This document shows positions 1 to 5,412 of a DNA stretch of 7,870 bases, in pieces. Below the pieces are notes generated by a model that was not told the origin of the DNA, searched no databases, and worked only from the letters and a program-made list of their open reading frames with translations. Both the position numbers and the translations under genes were made by a program. The number at the start of each line of letters is the position of its first letter. Within the stretch, counting starts at the first letter, position 1. This stretch comes from Trebonia sp. GTDB taxonomy: Bacteria > Actinomycetota > Actinomycetes > Streptosporangiales > Streptosporangiaceae. The stretch lies in the NCBI GenBank assembly GCA_030043595.1, contig JASHXJ010000157.1, positions 1 through 7,870 of the forward strand. The letters are read 5' to 3'.

Positions 1-131
1 TTCCGCGGGCTTTCCCGGCTGCCGCTCGGTGGCTTCTCACCGGGACGGCTGCCCCTATTCTCAATAACCCCACCCGCACCGAGACCTTCTTCGCGCACCC
101 CGGCCCGCCGTCACTCCAGTCACGTGCCTTC
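1..131. other. left-edge stretch without a supportable gene
   Basis: One forward frame and some reverse frames stay open here, but their translations are rich in Pro, Arg and Ser with no recognisable motif and no ribosome binding site, as expected of random high-GC DNA. The short word GGCTGCC occurs twice. I see no promoter, RNA gene or mobile-element end. A gene ending or starting just outside the window cannot be excluded. Confidence 0.4.
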
Positions 132-201
132 GCTTTGTATGCGCTGTGACCACTTTTCAGGCCCATATGTCCGGTTTGTCCATGCGGAACGCATACAAAG
201 C
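132..201. repeat. 12-bp perfect inverted repeat, arms 46 bp apart
   Basis: The left arm GCTTTGTATGCG (132-143) is the exact reverse complement of the right arm CGCATACAAAGC (190-201). A third, imperfect copy of the left arm, GGTTTGTCCATGCG, lies at 173-186. The stretch is visibly more AT-rich than its surroundings. Repeated half-sites like these suit a dimeric regulator binding at two places, or the ends of a small degenerate element. No gene in the window obviously starts from here, so the controlled gene, if any, would lie to the left. Confidence 0.55.
175..199. promoter_or_regulatory. operator-like dyad (TTTGT-CC-ATGCG-GAA-CGCAT-ACAAA)
   Basis: The inner arms ATGCG (182-186) and CGCAT (190-194) flank GAA, and the outer arms TTTGT (175-179) and ACAAA (195-199) continue the symmetry except for two extra bases (CC) in the left half. 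The shape resembles operators of dimeric GntR- or IclR-type regulators, but that comparison is by general shape only and no regulator gene is present here. Confidence 0.35.
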
Positions 202-238
202 CCGATTTGCCTGAACCTTAGATTCAGGCAAATCGGGC
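200..238 (-). terminator. 16-bp-stem hairpin, probable terminator of the leftward operon
   Basis: Arm GCCCGATTTGCCTGAA (200-215) is exactly complementary to TTCAGGCAAATCGGGC (223-238), and two further pairs (217/221 and 218/220) are possible in the loop. Read leftward the hairpin is followed by TTTGTATG, a weak T-rich tail. Read rightward there is no T-run. It lies about 130 bases after the stop of the short-chain dehydrogenase and before any other gene, so it most likely ends that operon's transcript. It adjoins the regulatory-looking repeats on its left. Confidence 0.6.
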
Positions 239-285
239 ATGGATGGGCGCGCTGTGCCAGGAGCGGCCCGGGGGGGCCGGCATGC

Positions 286-329
286 GCGTGGCGGGAGCGC
301 CCGGCGTGGCGGGGGCGCCTCGCGAGGCG
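286..329. repeat. G-rich imperfect direct repeat plus 14-bp palindrome
   Basis: GCGTGGCGGGAGCGCC (286-301) recurs with one change at 304-319 (GCGTGGCGGGGGCGCC). The second copy runs into the perfect palindrome CGCCTCGCGAGGCG (316-329). It lies in the 3' untranslated stretch of the dehydrogenase gene. No function can be assigned. Confidence 0.5.
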
Positions 330-336
330 AGCTGGC

Positions 337-388
337 GCGGTCAGGCCATCGCGGTCAGGCATCGCGGTCAGGCCATCGCGGTGAGGCC
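337..388. repeat. 13-14-bp tandem microduplication at the 3' end of the dehydrogenase gene
   Basis: The unit GCGGTCAGGCCATC occurs at 337-350, 351-363 (one base shorter) and 364-377, followed by a partial unit with one change (GCGGTGAGG, 378-386). On the coding strand each unit is a copy of the gene's last codons plus its TGA stop, so the end of the gene has been copied downstream of itself. The missing base in the middle unit breaks reading-frame continuity. Confidence 0.75.
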
Positions 389-1138
389 GCCGTCGATGAC
401 GAGGACCTGGCCGGTCATGAAGGACGAGGCGTCGCTGGCCAGGAACACCGCGGGGCCGGCCATCTCCTCGGCCTTGCCCCAGCGGCCCATGGGCACGTTC
501 GCGATCGTCGACTTGCCGCCGTCCGGGCTGTCCCACAGCACCCGGTTCAGCTCGGTCGCGGTCCAGCCCGGGCAGAGGGCGTTCACCCGCACGCCGGTGG
601 GACCCCACTCACAGGCCAGCGTCTTCGTCAGCGATACCACCGCGGCCTTGGCGGCGCCATACGGGGCGAGGAACGGCGCCGCGGCGATGCCCGCCACCGA
701 GGCGACGTTGATCACCGAGCCGCTGCCGCGGGCCGTCATGTGCGCCCCCGCGGCCTGGCAGATCCACATGGTGGCGTCCAGGTTCAGCCGCAGCACCTTC
801 TCCCAGCCGGACAGCCGCATGTCCAGGAACGGCACCACAAAGTTCGAGCCGCCGGCGTTGTTGACCACGATGTCCACGTGGCCGAGCACGCCGATCGCCT
901 CGGTGACCACGGCGGCGGCCTTCTCCGGGGTGGTCAGGTCCGCCGGGATCTCGGCCGCCTCCCGGCCGAGATCGCGTACCTGCCTGGCGGTCGCCGCGAG
1001 CCCGTCGGCGCCGCGCGCCGCGACTGCGACGTCGGCGCCCGCCTGGGCGAACGCCACCGCGATCACCTGCCCGATGCCGCGCGAGGCACCGGTCACCAGC
1101 GCCTTCTTCCCGGCCAGGCTGAACAGCTGCTGCGTCAC
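368..1138 (-). CDS. short-chain dehydrogenase/reductase (FabG-like SDR)
   Basis: A 256-residue classical SDR that should catalyse reversible NAD(P)H-dependent oxidation or reduction of an alcohol/carbonyl in the cytosol; the substrate is unknown. Visible motifs: cofactor loop TGASRGIG (16-23), acidic D67, structural NNAGG (93-97), N119, catalytic S147, Y160 and K164 (YGAAK), and PGW (190-192). Length is typical for the family, and all four catalytic residues (N, S, Y, K) are present. The start is GTG at 1138, preceded by GGGAAGGTGAG, a good ribosome binding site lying inside the upstream hydrolase gene; the two genes overlap by GTGA, so translation is probably coupled. The protein ends in the usual IDGG segment plus LTAMA. 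FabG-like names are often over-assigned, and this stand-alone copy beside a hydrolase is more likely a metabolic oxidoreductase than the fatty-acid-synthesis enzyme. Confidence 0.93.
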   Translation of the reverse strand: MTQQLFSLAGKKALVTGASRGIGQVIAVAFAQAGADVAVAARGADGLAATARQVRDLGREAAEIPADLTTPEKAAAVVTEAIGVLGHVDIVVNNAGGSNFVVPFLDMRLSGWEKVLRLNLDATMWICQAAGAHMTARGSGSVINVASVAGIAAAPFLAPYGAAKAAVVSLTKTLACEWGPTGVRVNALCPGWTATELNRVLWDSPDGGKSTIANVPMGRWGKAEEMAGPAVFLASDASSFMTGQVLVIDGGLTAMA

Positions 1139-1866
1139 GGCTCACCTTCCCATTCCGTCGGCAGCTCCGCCGACTCGTTCAGCGCCGCCGGGTTGACCAC
1201 CCGCACGATCTCGCTGAGCACGATGCGGACGTAATTCTCGCCCACCCACAGGTGCCTGGCACCGTCCACGCCGATGACATCGGCCTTCGGCACGCGGGCG
1301 AAGCGCTGGCGGGCCTCCTCCGGCCGCAGGTAGTCGTCGTATTCCGGCACCAGCGCGGTCAGCGGCTTGCCGGAGGCAGCCCAGGCGTCCAGGTCCTCCT
1401 CCGTGGCGCGGCGCAGCGGCGGCGAGAGCAGGATCGCGCCCTCCACCGGCGGCAGCGCGCCCCATTTCAGCGCCAGCTCAGTGCCGAACGACCAGCCGAG
1501 CAGCCACAGCCGGGGCAGGCCGGCGGCGACGGCGAAGCTAACGGCGGCTTCGACGTCGTACCGTTCCGTTTCCCCGGCGCCGAACTCACCCTCGCTCTTC
1601 CCGCGCGCCGATTCGGTGCCCCGGGTGTTGAACCGGAGCACGGCGAGGGCGGCGAGCGCGGGCAGCCGGTAGGACGCCTTGCGGATCACGTGGCTGTCCA
1701 TCATGCCGCCGTGCGTCGGCAGCGGGTGCAGGCAGATCAGCGTGGCGGCCGGCGGGCGGTCCGCTGGCAGCGCCAGCTCGCCGACCAGGTTCAGCCCGTC
1801 CGCCGTGGCTATCGTGATCGGCGTCCGCCTGGCCGGAAGGATCGTCGCGGCCCTGATCTGATTCAA
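1135..1866 (-). CDS. alpha/beta-fold serine hydrolase
   Basis: A 243-residue cytosolic hydrolase without signal peptide, probably acting on an ester, thioester or similar bond; the substrate is unknown. The nucleophile elbow is GWSFG (124-128, S126). Likely acid residues are D177 or D178 (VPEYDDY), and the likely catalytic His is H205 (GARHLW). HPLPTHGG (47-54), before the elbow, is a plausible oxyanion-hole loop, and RFNTRG (78-83) is the family's Arg-Gly segment. The pattern fits the small COG2945-like alpha/beta hydrolases. The start is TTG at 1866: AGAGGA sits five bases upstream and no ATG or GTG suits the fold better. It follows the zinc-ribbon gene by 21 bases and overlaps the dehydrogenase by four, so the three form an operon. 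Hydrolase and dehydrogenase may act one after the other on one compound, but that is inference. Confidence 0.88.
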   Translation of the reverse strand: MNQIRAATILPARRTPITIATADGLNLVGELALPADRPPAATLICLHPLPTHGGMMDSHVIRKASYRLPALAALAVLRFNTRGTESARGKSEGEFGAGETERYDVEAAVSFAVAAGLPRLWLLGWSFGTELALKWGALPPVEGAILLSPPLRRATEEDLDAWAASGKPLTALVPEYDDYLRPEEARQRFARVPKADVIGVDGARHLWVGENYVRIVLSEIVRVVNPAALNESAELPTEWEGEP

Positions 1867-1887
1867 CTGTGTCCTCTCGGAGTCCGG

Positions 1888-2160
1888 TCAGCCGGGGCGG
1901 CGCTGCAGGCGCCGCTGCCAGCACGCGGTGTGCCAGTGCCGCCGGGACGTCACGCCGGAATCCGACGGCCACACCACCAGGTGTGCCGTACCAGGGTAGA
2001 TCTCCTGATCGCAGCCGGGGCAGCGGTAGGCCTTGGCGGCCGCTGCCCCGGGCACCGGGCGGACGACCCAGTCGCCGTCCGGCCACTCCTCGATCCGCTC
2101 GGGTCCCAGCGGCGCGGCCGGCGCGGCGGGCCTGGGTCGCCGGGTCTTGCGCGGACTCAC
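1888..2160 (-). CDS. small actinobacterial zinc-ribbon-like protein
   Basis: A 90-residue protein with a basic, Pro/Ala-rich N-terminus and a compact C-terminal metal site: CPGC (47-50), H60, then HWHTAC (75-80, with H75, H77 and C80). The Cys/His spacing suggests one zinc bound by C47, C50, a His and C80. Homologues from memory are conserved in actinomycetes with a PGxxHxVxWP and RRHWHxxCW pattern and are often mislabelled ATP/GTP-binding; I see no nucleotide-binding motif. Its role is unknown. I chose GTG at 2160 because GAGGA lies just before it and the protein then begins MSPRK, the usual beginning as I recall it. A TTG at 2169 would add three residues but has no ribosome binding site. 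It is the first gene of the leftward operon and is divergent from nucS. Confidence 0.82.
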   Translation of the reverse strand: MSPRKTRRPRPAAPAAPLGPERIEEWPDGDWVVRPVPGAAAAKAYRCPGCDQEIYPGTAHLVVWPSDSGVTSRRHWHTACWQRRLQRRPG

Positions 2161-2216
2161 GGTCCTCAAGCGTATCCGGGTGCCGGTATCCGCCGATTCG
2201 CACTACAGTGCGTTTC
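2161..2216. promoter_or_regulatory. 56-bp divergent promoter region (nucS / leftward operon)
   Basis: Rightward: TACAGT (2204-2209) fits the TANNNT -10 pattern and ends seven bases before the nucS GTG at 2217, the spacing expected of a leaderless transcript. No good -35 is seen and there is no ribosome binding site. The -10 lies inside the dyad GCACT-AC-AGTGC (2200-2211). Leftward: TACGCT (2174 down to 2169) is a -10 candidate, with GAGGA and the small gene's GTG following. The word GTATCCG is repeated at 2172-2178 and 2186-2192. Both transcription units must share this short segment. Confidence 0.55.
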
Positions 2217-2873
2217 GTGCGGCTCGTCATCGCCCGGTGCAGCGTCGACTACGACGGTCGGCTGACCGCTCATCTCCCGTCCGCTCTGCGGCTGCTCATC
2301 GTCAAGGCCGACGGGTCTGTCCTGGTGCATTCGGACGGCGGCTCGTACAAGCCGCTCAACTGGATGTCACCGCCGTGCCGGCTGGCCGAGCAGCCGGGCA
2401 GGTGGACGGTTACCGGCAAGTCGGGCGAGACGCTGACGATCACGATCGAGGAGACCGTCAGCGACACCTCGGTCGACCTGGGAACCGACCCGGGCCTGGT
2501 CAAGGACGGAGTCGAGGCGCACCTGCAGGAACTGCTCGCCGAGCAGCTGCACCTGCTCGGCGACGGGTGGCGGCTCGTCCGCCGCGAGTACCCCACGCCG
2601 ATCGGCCCGGTCGACATCATGTGCCGCGACGCCGACGGCGCGCACGTCGCGATCGAGATCAAGCGGCGCGGCGAAATCGACGGCGTGGAGCAGCTGACCC
2701 GCTACCTCGAGCTGCTCAACAGGGACCCGCTGCTCGCGCCGGTGCAGGGCATCTTCGCCGCCCAGGAGATCAGGCCGCAGGCGCGCGTCCTCGCGACCGA
2801 CCGGGGCATCCGCTGTGTCACCCTCGACTACGACACCATGCGCGGCATCGAGCCGGAGAACACGCTGTTCTGA
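2217..2873 (+). CDS. nucS: NucS/EndoMS mismatch-specific endonuclease
   Basis: A 218-residue protein matching actinobacterial NucS along its whole length. Family members cut both strands around mismatched base pairs and provide non-canonical mismatch repair in organisms lacking MutS/MutL. The N-terminal DNA-binding/dimerisation domain includes RLTAHLPSA (15-23) and KPLNWMSPP (45-53). The C-terminal RecB-like nuclease domain carries DPGLVKDGVEAHLQ (91-104), GPVD (130-133, D133), EIKRRGE (147-153, E147 and K149), and Q159 and Y163 in EQLTRYLELLNRD. D133, E147 and K149 form the metal-binding PD-(D/E)xK site. The extreme C-terminus ENTLF fits the short tail that contacts the replication clamp. 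The start is GTG 2217, supported by the -10 box seven bases upstream; an in-frame GTG at 2208 would add MRF. A longer open frame back to 1869 is only shadow coding over the opposite genes. Confidence 0.96.
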   Translation: MRLVIARCSVDYDGRLTAHLPSALRLLIVKADGSVLVHSDGGSYKPLNWMSPPCRLAEQPGRWTVTGKSGETLTITIEETVSDTSVDLGTDPGLVKDGVEAHLQELLAEQLHLLGDGWRLVRREYPTPIGPVDIMCRDADGAHVAIEIKRRGEIDGVEQLTRYLELLNRDPLLAPVQGIFAAQEIRPQARVLATDRGIRCVTLDYDTMRGIEPENTLF

Positions 2874-2901
2874 CGGTGTGACGAATTCTTAACTCAATGA
2901 C

Positions 2902-2920
2902 AGGCGGTCAGGTCGCCTTT
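2902..2920 (+). terminator. weak hairpin after nucS
   Basis: AGGCG (2902-2906) pairs with CGCCT (2914-2918) around a seven-base loop and runs into TTT. It lies 28 bases after the nucS stop. The stem is short and the T-run minimal, so termination here would be partial at best. Confidence 0.3.
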
Positions 2921-3008
2921 CACAGATGTAAAGTAGTGCACACCATTGAAGAGAGGCAGCGGGCTTGCCAGAGCGGCGGCGGCAGCCGCCTGAATCCCTG
3001 TTGAGAAG
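2921..3008 (+). promoter_or_regulatory. leader of the STAND gene: weak -10 candidate and GC hairpin
   Basis: This lower-GC gap contains TAAAGT (2929-2934), which fits a TANNNT -10, with no recognisable -35 upstream. Further on, GGCGGC (2975-2980) can pair with GCCGCC (2985-2990) around GGCA, making a stable hairpin 18 bases before the ATG at 3009. Only GAGAAG directly touching the ATG resembles a ribosome binding site, too close for normal spacing, so initiation may be weak. An in-frame TGA at 2991 rules out a longer protein. Confidence 0.35.
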
Positions 3009-4277
3009 ATGACAGAAGACGAGATAGCGCGCACAACCGAACAGCCAGCCAGGTACGTGGCGGGCCGCGACCTCGCCATTGCGGGCCGGGACCTGACCAT
3101 CAACCAGTACCTGCAGGAACGCGGGCCCATTGTCACCAGCCTGTTTCAGCTTCCGCCCGATATCGGTGACTTCACTGGCCGCGGCATCATGCGCGACGAA
3201 CTGCTGTCGCTGCTGAGCTCGGAGACCGACAGCGCGAAGGCGATCGTGATATCGTCCATCGCCGGCGTGGCCGGCATCGGGAAAACCGCGCTCGCCGTCC
3301 ATATAGCACACAAGCTGGCGGACCGTTATTCTGACGGGCAGCTCTATATCGATCTTCGCGGCGCATCTGATGAGCGGCTCGATCCGTCGGCCGTGCTCGG
3401 CGAATTCCTCCGGGCACTTGGCCTAGCTGGCCGGTCAATTCCTGATGGCCTGGACGAGCGGGCCCGGCTTTATCGCGCTGGGCTTTCGCACCGCCGCATT
3501 CTCGTGGTGCTCGATAATGCGGCCAATGAGGCACAAGTGCGGCCTCTTCTTCCTGGCAGCGCTACGTGCGGCGTGATCATAACGAGCCGCCGCAGGCTCG
3601 CGGCACTGGCCGGCAGCAAGACCTTCTCGCTTGACGTGCTGGGGCAGGCAGAGGCACTAGAACTATTGCGGAAGATATGCGGGCCGGACCGAATTGATGA
3701 AGAACCGGCCGCGGCTGTCGATATTGTTACCCTCTGCGGATTCATGCCGCTGGCCATCCGGATAGCGGGCGCACGGCTTGTCCAGCGCTCGCACTGGAGA
3801 ATTCGGCATCTCGCTGATATCCTGGCAAATGAACGGCAACGGCTGAGTGCCCTGGAGGCGGGTGATCTGGAAGTGCGGAGCAGCTTCGCCCTCAGCTACG
3901 ACAATGAAGAGGCGGACGTTCGTCGCCTGTTCCGACTGCTCGGCCTCATAAAGACTGTGGACTTCGCCGGATGGGTCGCCGCTCCGCTGCTCAATTGCGA
4001 TCAGTCCTCGGCCGAGGAGCTCGTTGACCGTCTCGTCGATGCCCAGCTCCTCGACGTGGCCGGGCGAGACGCCGCGGGCGAGACGCGGTACCGGTTCCAT
4101 GACCTGCTGCGCGTGTACGCGCGCGAGCGGCTCGCCGACGAGGAGTCGCCGGAATCGGCTGCCGCGGGCGAGCGCCGGCTGATTGCCGCCTACCTGCGGC
4201 TGGCGGAGCGATCTCATCTGCGCCAGTGGCCGGCCGGTCTGCGGCCGGATGTACGGCCTTCGCCGCGATGGCCATGA
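3009..4277 (+). CDS. NB-ARC STAND ATPase, N-terminal half of a split NB-ARC/TPR protein
   Basis: A 422-residue nucleotide-switch protein of the AfsR/NB-ARC type. Motifs in order: Walker A GVAGIGKTA (86-94, K92), Walker B ILVVLDN (164-170, D169), the TSRRR sensor segment (192-196), a GLPL-like CGFMPLAI (243-250), and a winged-helix region ending in the MHD-like FHDLL (363-367). The first 60 residues hold a short repeat, AGRDLAI then AGRDLTI (18-31), but no SARP, HTH, protease, TIR or nuclease domain, so an effector, if used, is elsewhere. NB-ARC proteins bind ADP/ATP and oligomerise on sensing a signal, usually through C-terminal repeats. Those repeats sit in the next gene, in the -1 frame; the stop overlaps that gene's ATG as ATGA. 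Codons such as ATA, ATT and GAT are commoner than in neighbouring genes, hinting at acquisition. Confidence 0.88.
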   Translation: MTEDEIARTTEQPARYVAGRDLAIAGRDLTINQYLQERGPIVTSLFQLPPDIGDFTGRGIMRDELLSLLSSETDSAKAIVISSIAGVAGIGKTALAVHIAHKLADRYSDGQLYIDLRGASDERLDPSAVLGEFLRALGLAGRSIPDGLDERARLYRAGLSHRRILVVLDNAANEAQVRPLLPGSATCGVIITSRRRLAALAGSKTFSLDVLGQAEALELLRKICGPDRIDEEPAAAVDIVTLCGFMPLAIRIAGARLVQRSHWRIRHLADILANERQRLSALEAGDLEVRSSFALSYDNEEADVRRLFRLLGLIKTVDFAGWVAAPLLNCDQSSAEELVDRLVDAQLLDVAGRDAAGETRYRFHDLLRVYARERLADEESPESAAAGERRLIAAYLRLAERSHLRQWPAGLRPDVRPSPRWP

Positions 4278-5392
4278 TCGGGGAAATCAGGGAAGAGTCG
4301 ATTGGCGCGCCGCTTGAGTGGTTCGCCGCCGAGTACCCCGCACTTATCGCCTGCGTCCAGTCAGCGTATGACCTCGGTGAGCTTTCGACCGCCTGGGAAC
4401 TCAGCTGCTATCTCGCGTACTTCTTTGAGTCCCGCTCGCAATGGGAGGCATGGGAGAAGACGCATCAGATCGGCCTGCAGGCTGCCATCGAGCTTGGTGA
4501 CGCGTATGCGGAAGCGTGCATGCGGCGCGGTCTGGGCGCCATGTACGTGTACCGCGGCCTGTGGGATGAGGCACGGCACAATTTCGACCTGGCGCTGGCT
4601 CAGTTCAGGGCAGGCAATTCCCGGCACTGGGAAGCCGCGACCCTGCAGAGCCTCGGCGACCTCGAGCGCCGGCTGACGAACTGGGACGACGCCCTGTCCT
4701 ACTACGACGTCGCATTGCGGATTTACCGGGAGCTTGACGACATGCCGTCGGTTGCCGCCGTGACGCGATGCGTAGGCGTGATCCGCCGGTATCAGGGACG
4801 CTGGGAGGAAGCCGACACGTACTTCATGGAGGCGCTGCCCATCGTCGAAGCCGGGAGCGACCGGCGGTCACTGGGGTCCTTGCTGCACAGCATCGGCGAT
4901 TTGCGGCGCCGCGCGGGCCGGTACGCGGAGGCTGAGCAGTACTATTCCCGGTCCGCTGAGCTTTTCGCAAGCATTGACGACAAACGATGGGGATGCGCCG
5001 TCAAGCGAAGCCTCGCCGATGTGCGCTTGCGCCAGGGCCGTACCGATGAGGCGCTGGTTTTGCTCGATGAGGCAAGAGAGGTCTTTGATTCGCTGGGAGA
5101 CCGGCTATGGGGCGCGGCCACGCTGCGGTGCAGGGGCGATGTGCTGTGCGCGCGGGGCGAGTACCAGGCGGCACGGGCCGCCCTGCTGCAAGCGCTTGAC
5201 ATATTCGACCAGGCAGGCGACCGGCGCTGGATGGCGAAATGCCACATCAGCCTTGGTGACGTCGCGGCCGGTGAATCGCACATGAGCGAGGCGACCGACC
5301 ACTGGCGAACCGCCGCGCAGCTCGTGGACGGCCTGGGAACGGCTGAGTCCGCGGACATCGCCGAACGACTGGAGGGCGCTGCGCGGAGCTGA
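4274..5392 (+). CDS. TPR repeat protein, C-terminal half of the split NB-ARC/TPR protein
   Basis: A 372-residue helical repeat protein. Residues 10-75 (GAPLEWFAAEYPALIACV and following) match the linker that follows NB-ARC in single-chain AfsR-type proteins. From about residue 77 come seven TPR-like units in strict 40-residue register: equivalent positions are W119, S159, S199, W239, W279 and W319, each followed by a helix ending near GD(L/V), then a Gly-turn such as RGLWDEA or QGRWEEA. TPR arrays bind peptides or partner proteins and are the usual sensor of STAND proteins. I chose ATG 4274 because it forms an ATGA overlap with the upstream stop, allowing termination-reinitiation. An open frame extends back past GTG 4226 and ATG 4268, but none of these starts has a ribosome binding site. 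The alternative is that both halves are one frameshifted gene. Its end faces the FHA-monooxygenase gene 20 bases away. Confidence 0.85.
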   Translation: MIGEIREESIGAPLEWFAAEYPALIACVQSAYDLGELSTAWELSCYLAYFFESRSQWEAWEKTHQIGLQAAIELGDAYAEACMRRGLGAMYVYRGLWDEARHNFDLALAQFRAGNSRHWEAATLQSLGDLERRLTNWDDALSYYDVALRIYRELDDMPSVAAVTRCVGVIRRYQGRWEEADTYFMEALPIVEAGSDRRSLGSLLHSIGDLRRRAGRYAEAEQYYSRSAELFASIDDKRWGCAVKRSLADVRLRQGRTDEALVLLDEAREVFDSLGDRLWGAATLRCRGDVLCARGEYQAARAALLQALDIFDQAGDRRWMAKCHISLGDVAAGESHMSEATDHWRTAAQLVDGLGTAESADIAERLEGAARS

Positions 5393-5412
5393 CGACGCGC
5401 GGGAGCGGTGAC
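5381..5412. other. 20-bp convergent gap with a weak GC hairpin
   Basis: The TPR gene (rightward) and the monooxygenase gene (leftward) end 20 bases apart. The only structure is GCGCG (5381-5385) pairing with CGCGC (5396-5400) around ten bases, overlapping the TPR stop codon and lacking a T-run on either strand. Transcripts from both sides may therefore read through into each other. Confidence 0.3.

Noticed and set aside
200..238. tRNA or other small RNA gene
   Set aside because: It is a single hairpin without cloverleaf arms; a terminator explains it better.
337..388. CRISPR-like repeat array
   Set aside because: Units are 13-14 bases and directly abutting, with no spacers.
120..608. Long leftward open frame overlapping the dehydrogenase's 3' end
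   Set aside because: Arg/Pro/Gly-rich shadow frame with no motif; it contains repeated GLTAM words only because it reads the 3' microduplication.
239..1234. Rightward open frames opposite the dehydrogenase and hydrolase
   Set aside because: Antisense shadows typical of high-GC DNA; the leftward frames carry clear SDR and hydrolase motifs.
1869..2216. N-terminal extension of NucS to 334 residues
   Set aside because: It covers the opposite-strand small gene, is low in complexity, and known NucS proteins begin at the RLVIARC segment.
2889..3311. 140-residue leftward open frame over the STAND leader
   Set aside because: No family resemblance or ribosome binding site; it overlaps the start of the NB-ARC gene antisense.
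4255..4300. Programmed -1 ribosomal frameshift joining the STAND halves
   Set aside because: No X XXY YYZ slippery heptamer occurs before the TGA at 4275-4277; reinitiation at ATGA or a mutation is simpler.
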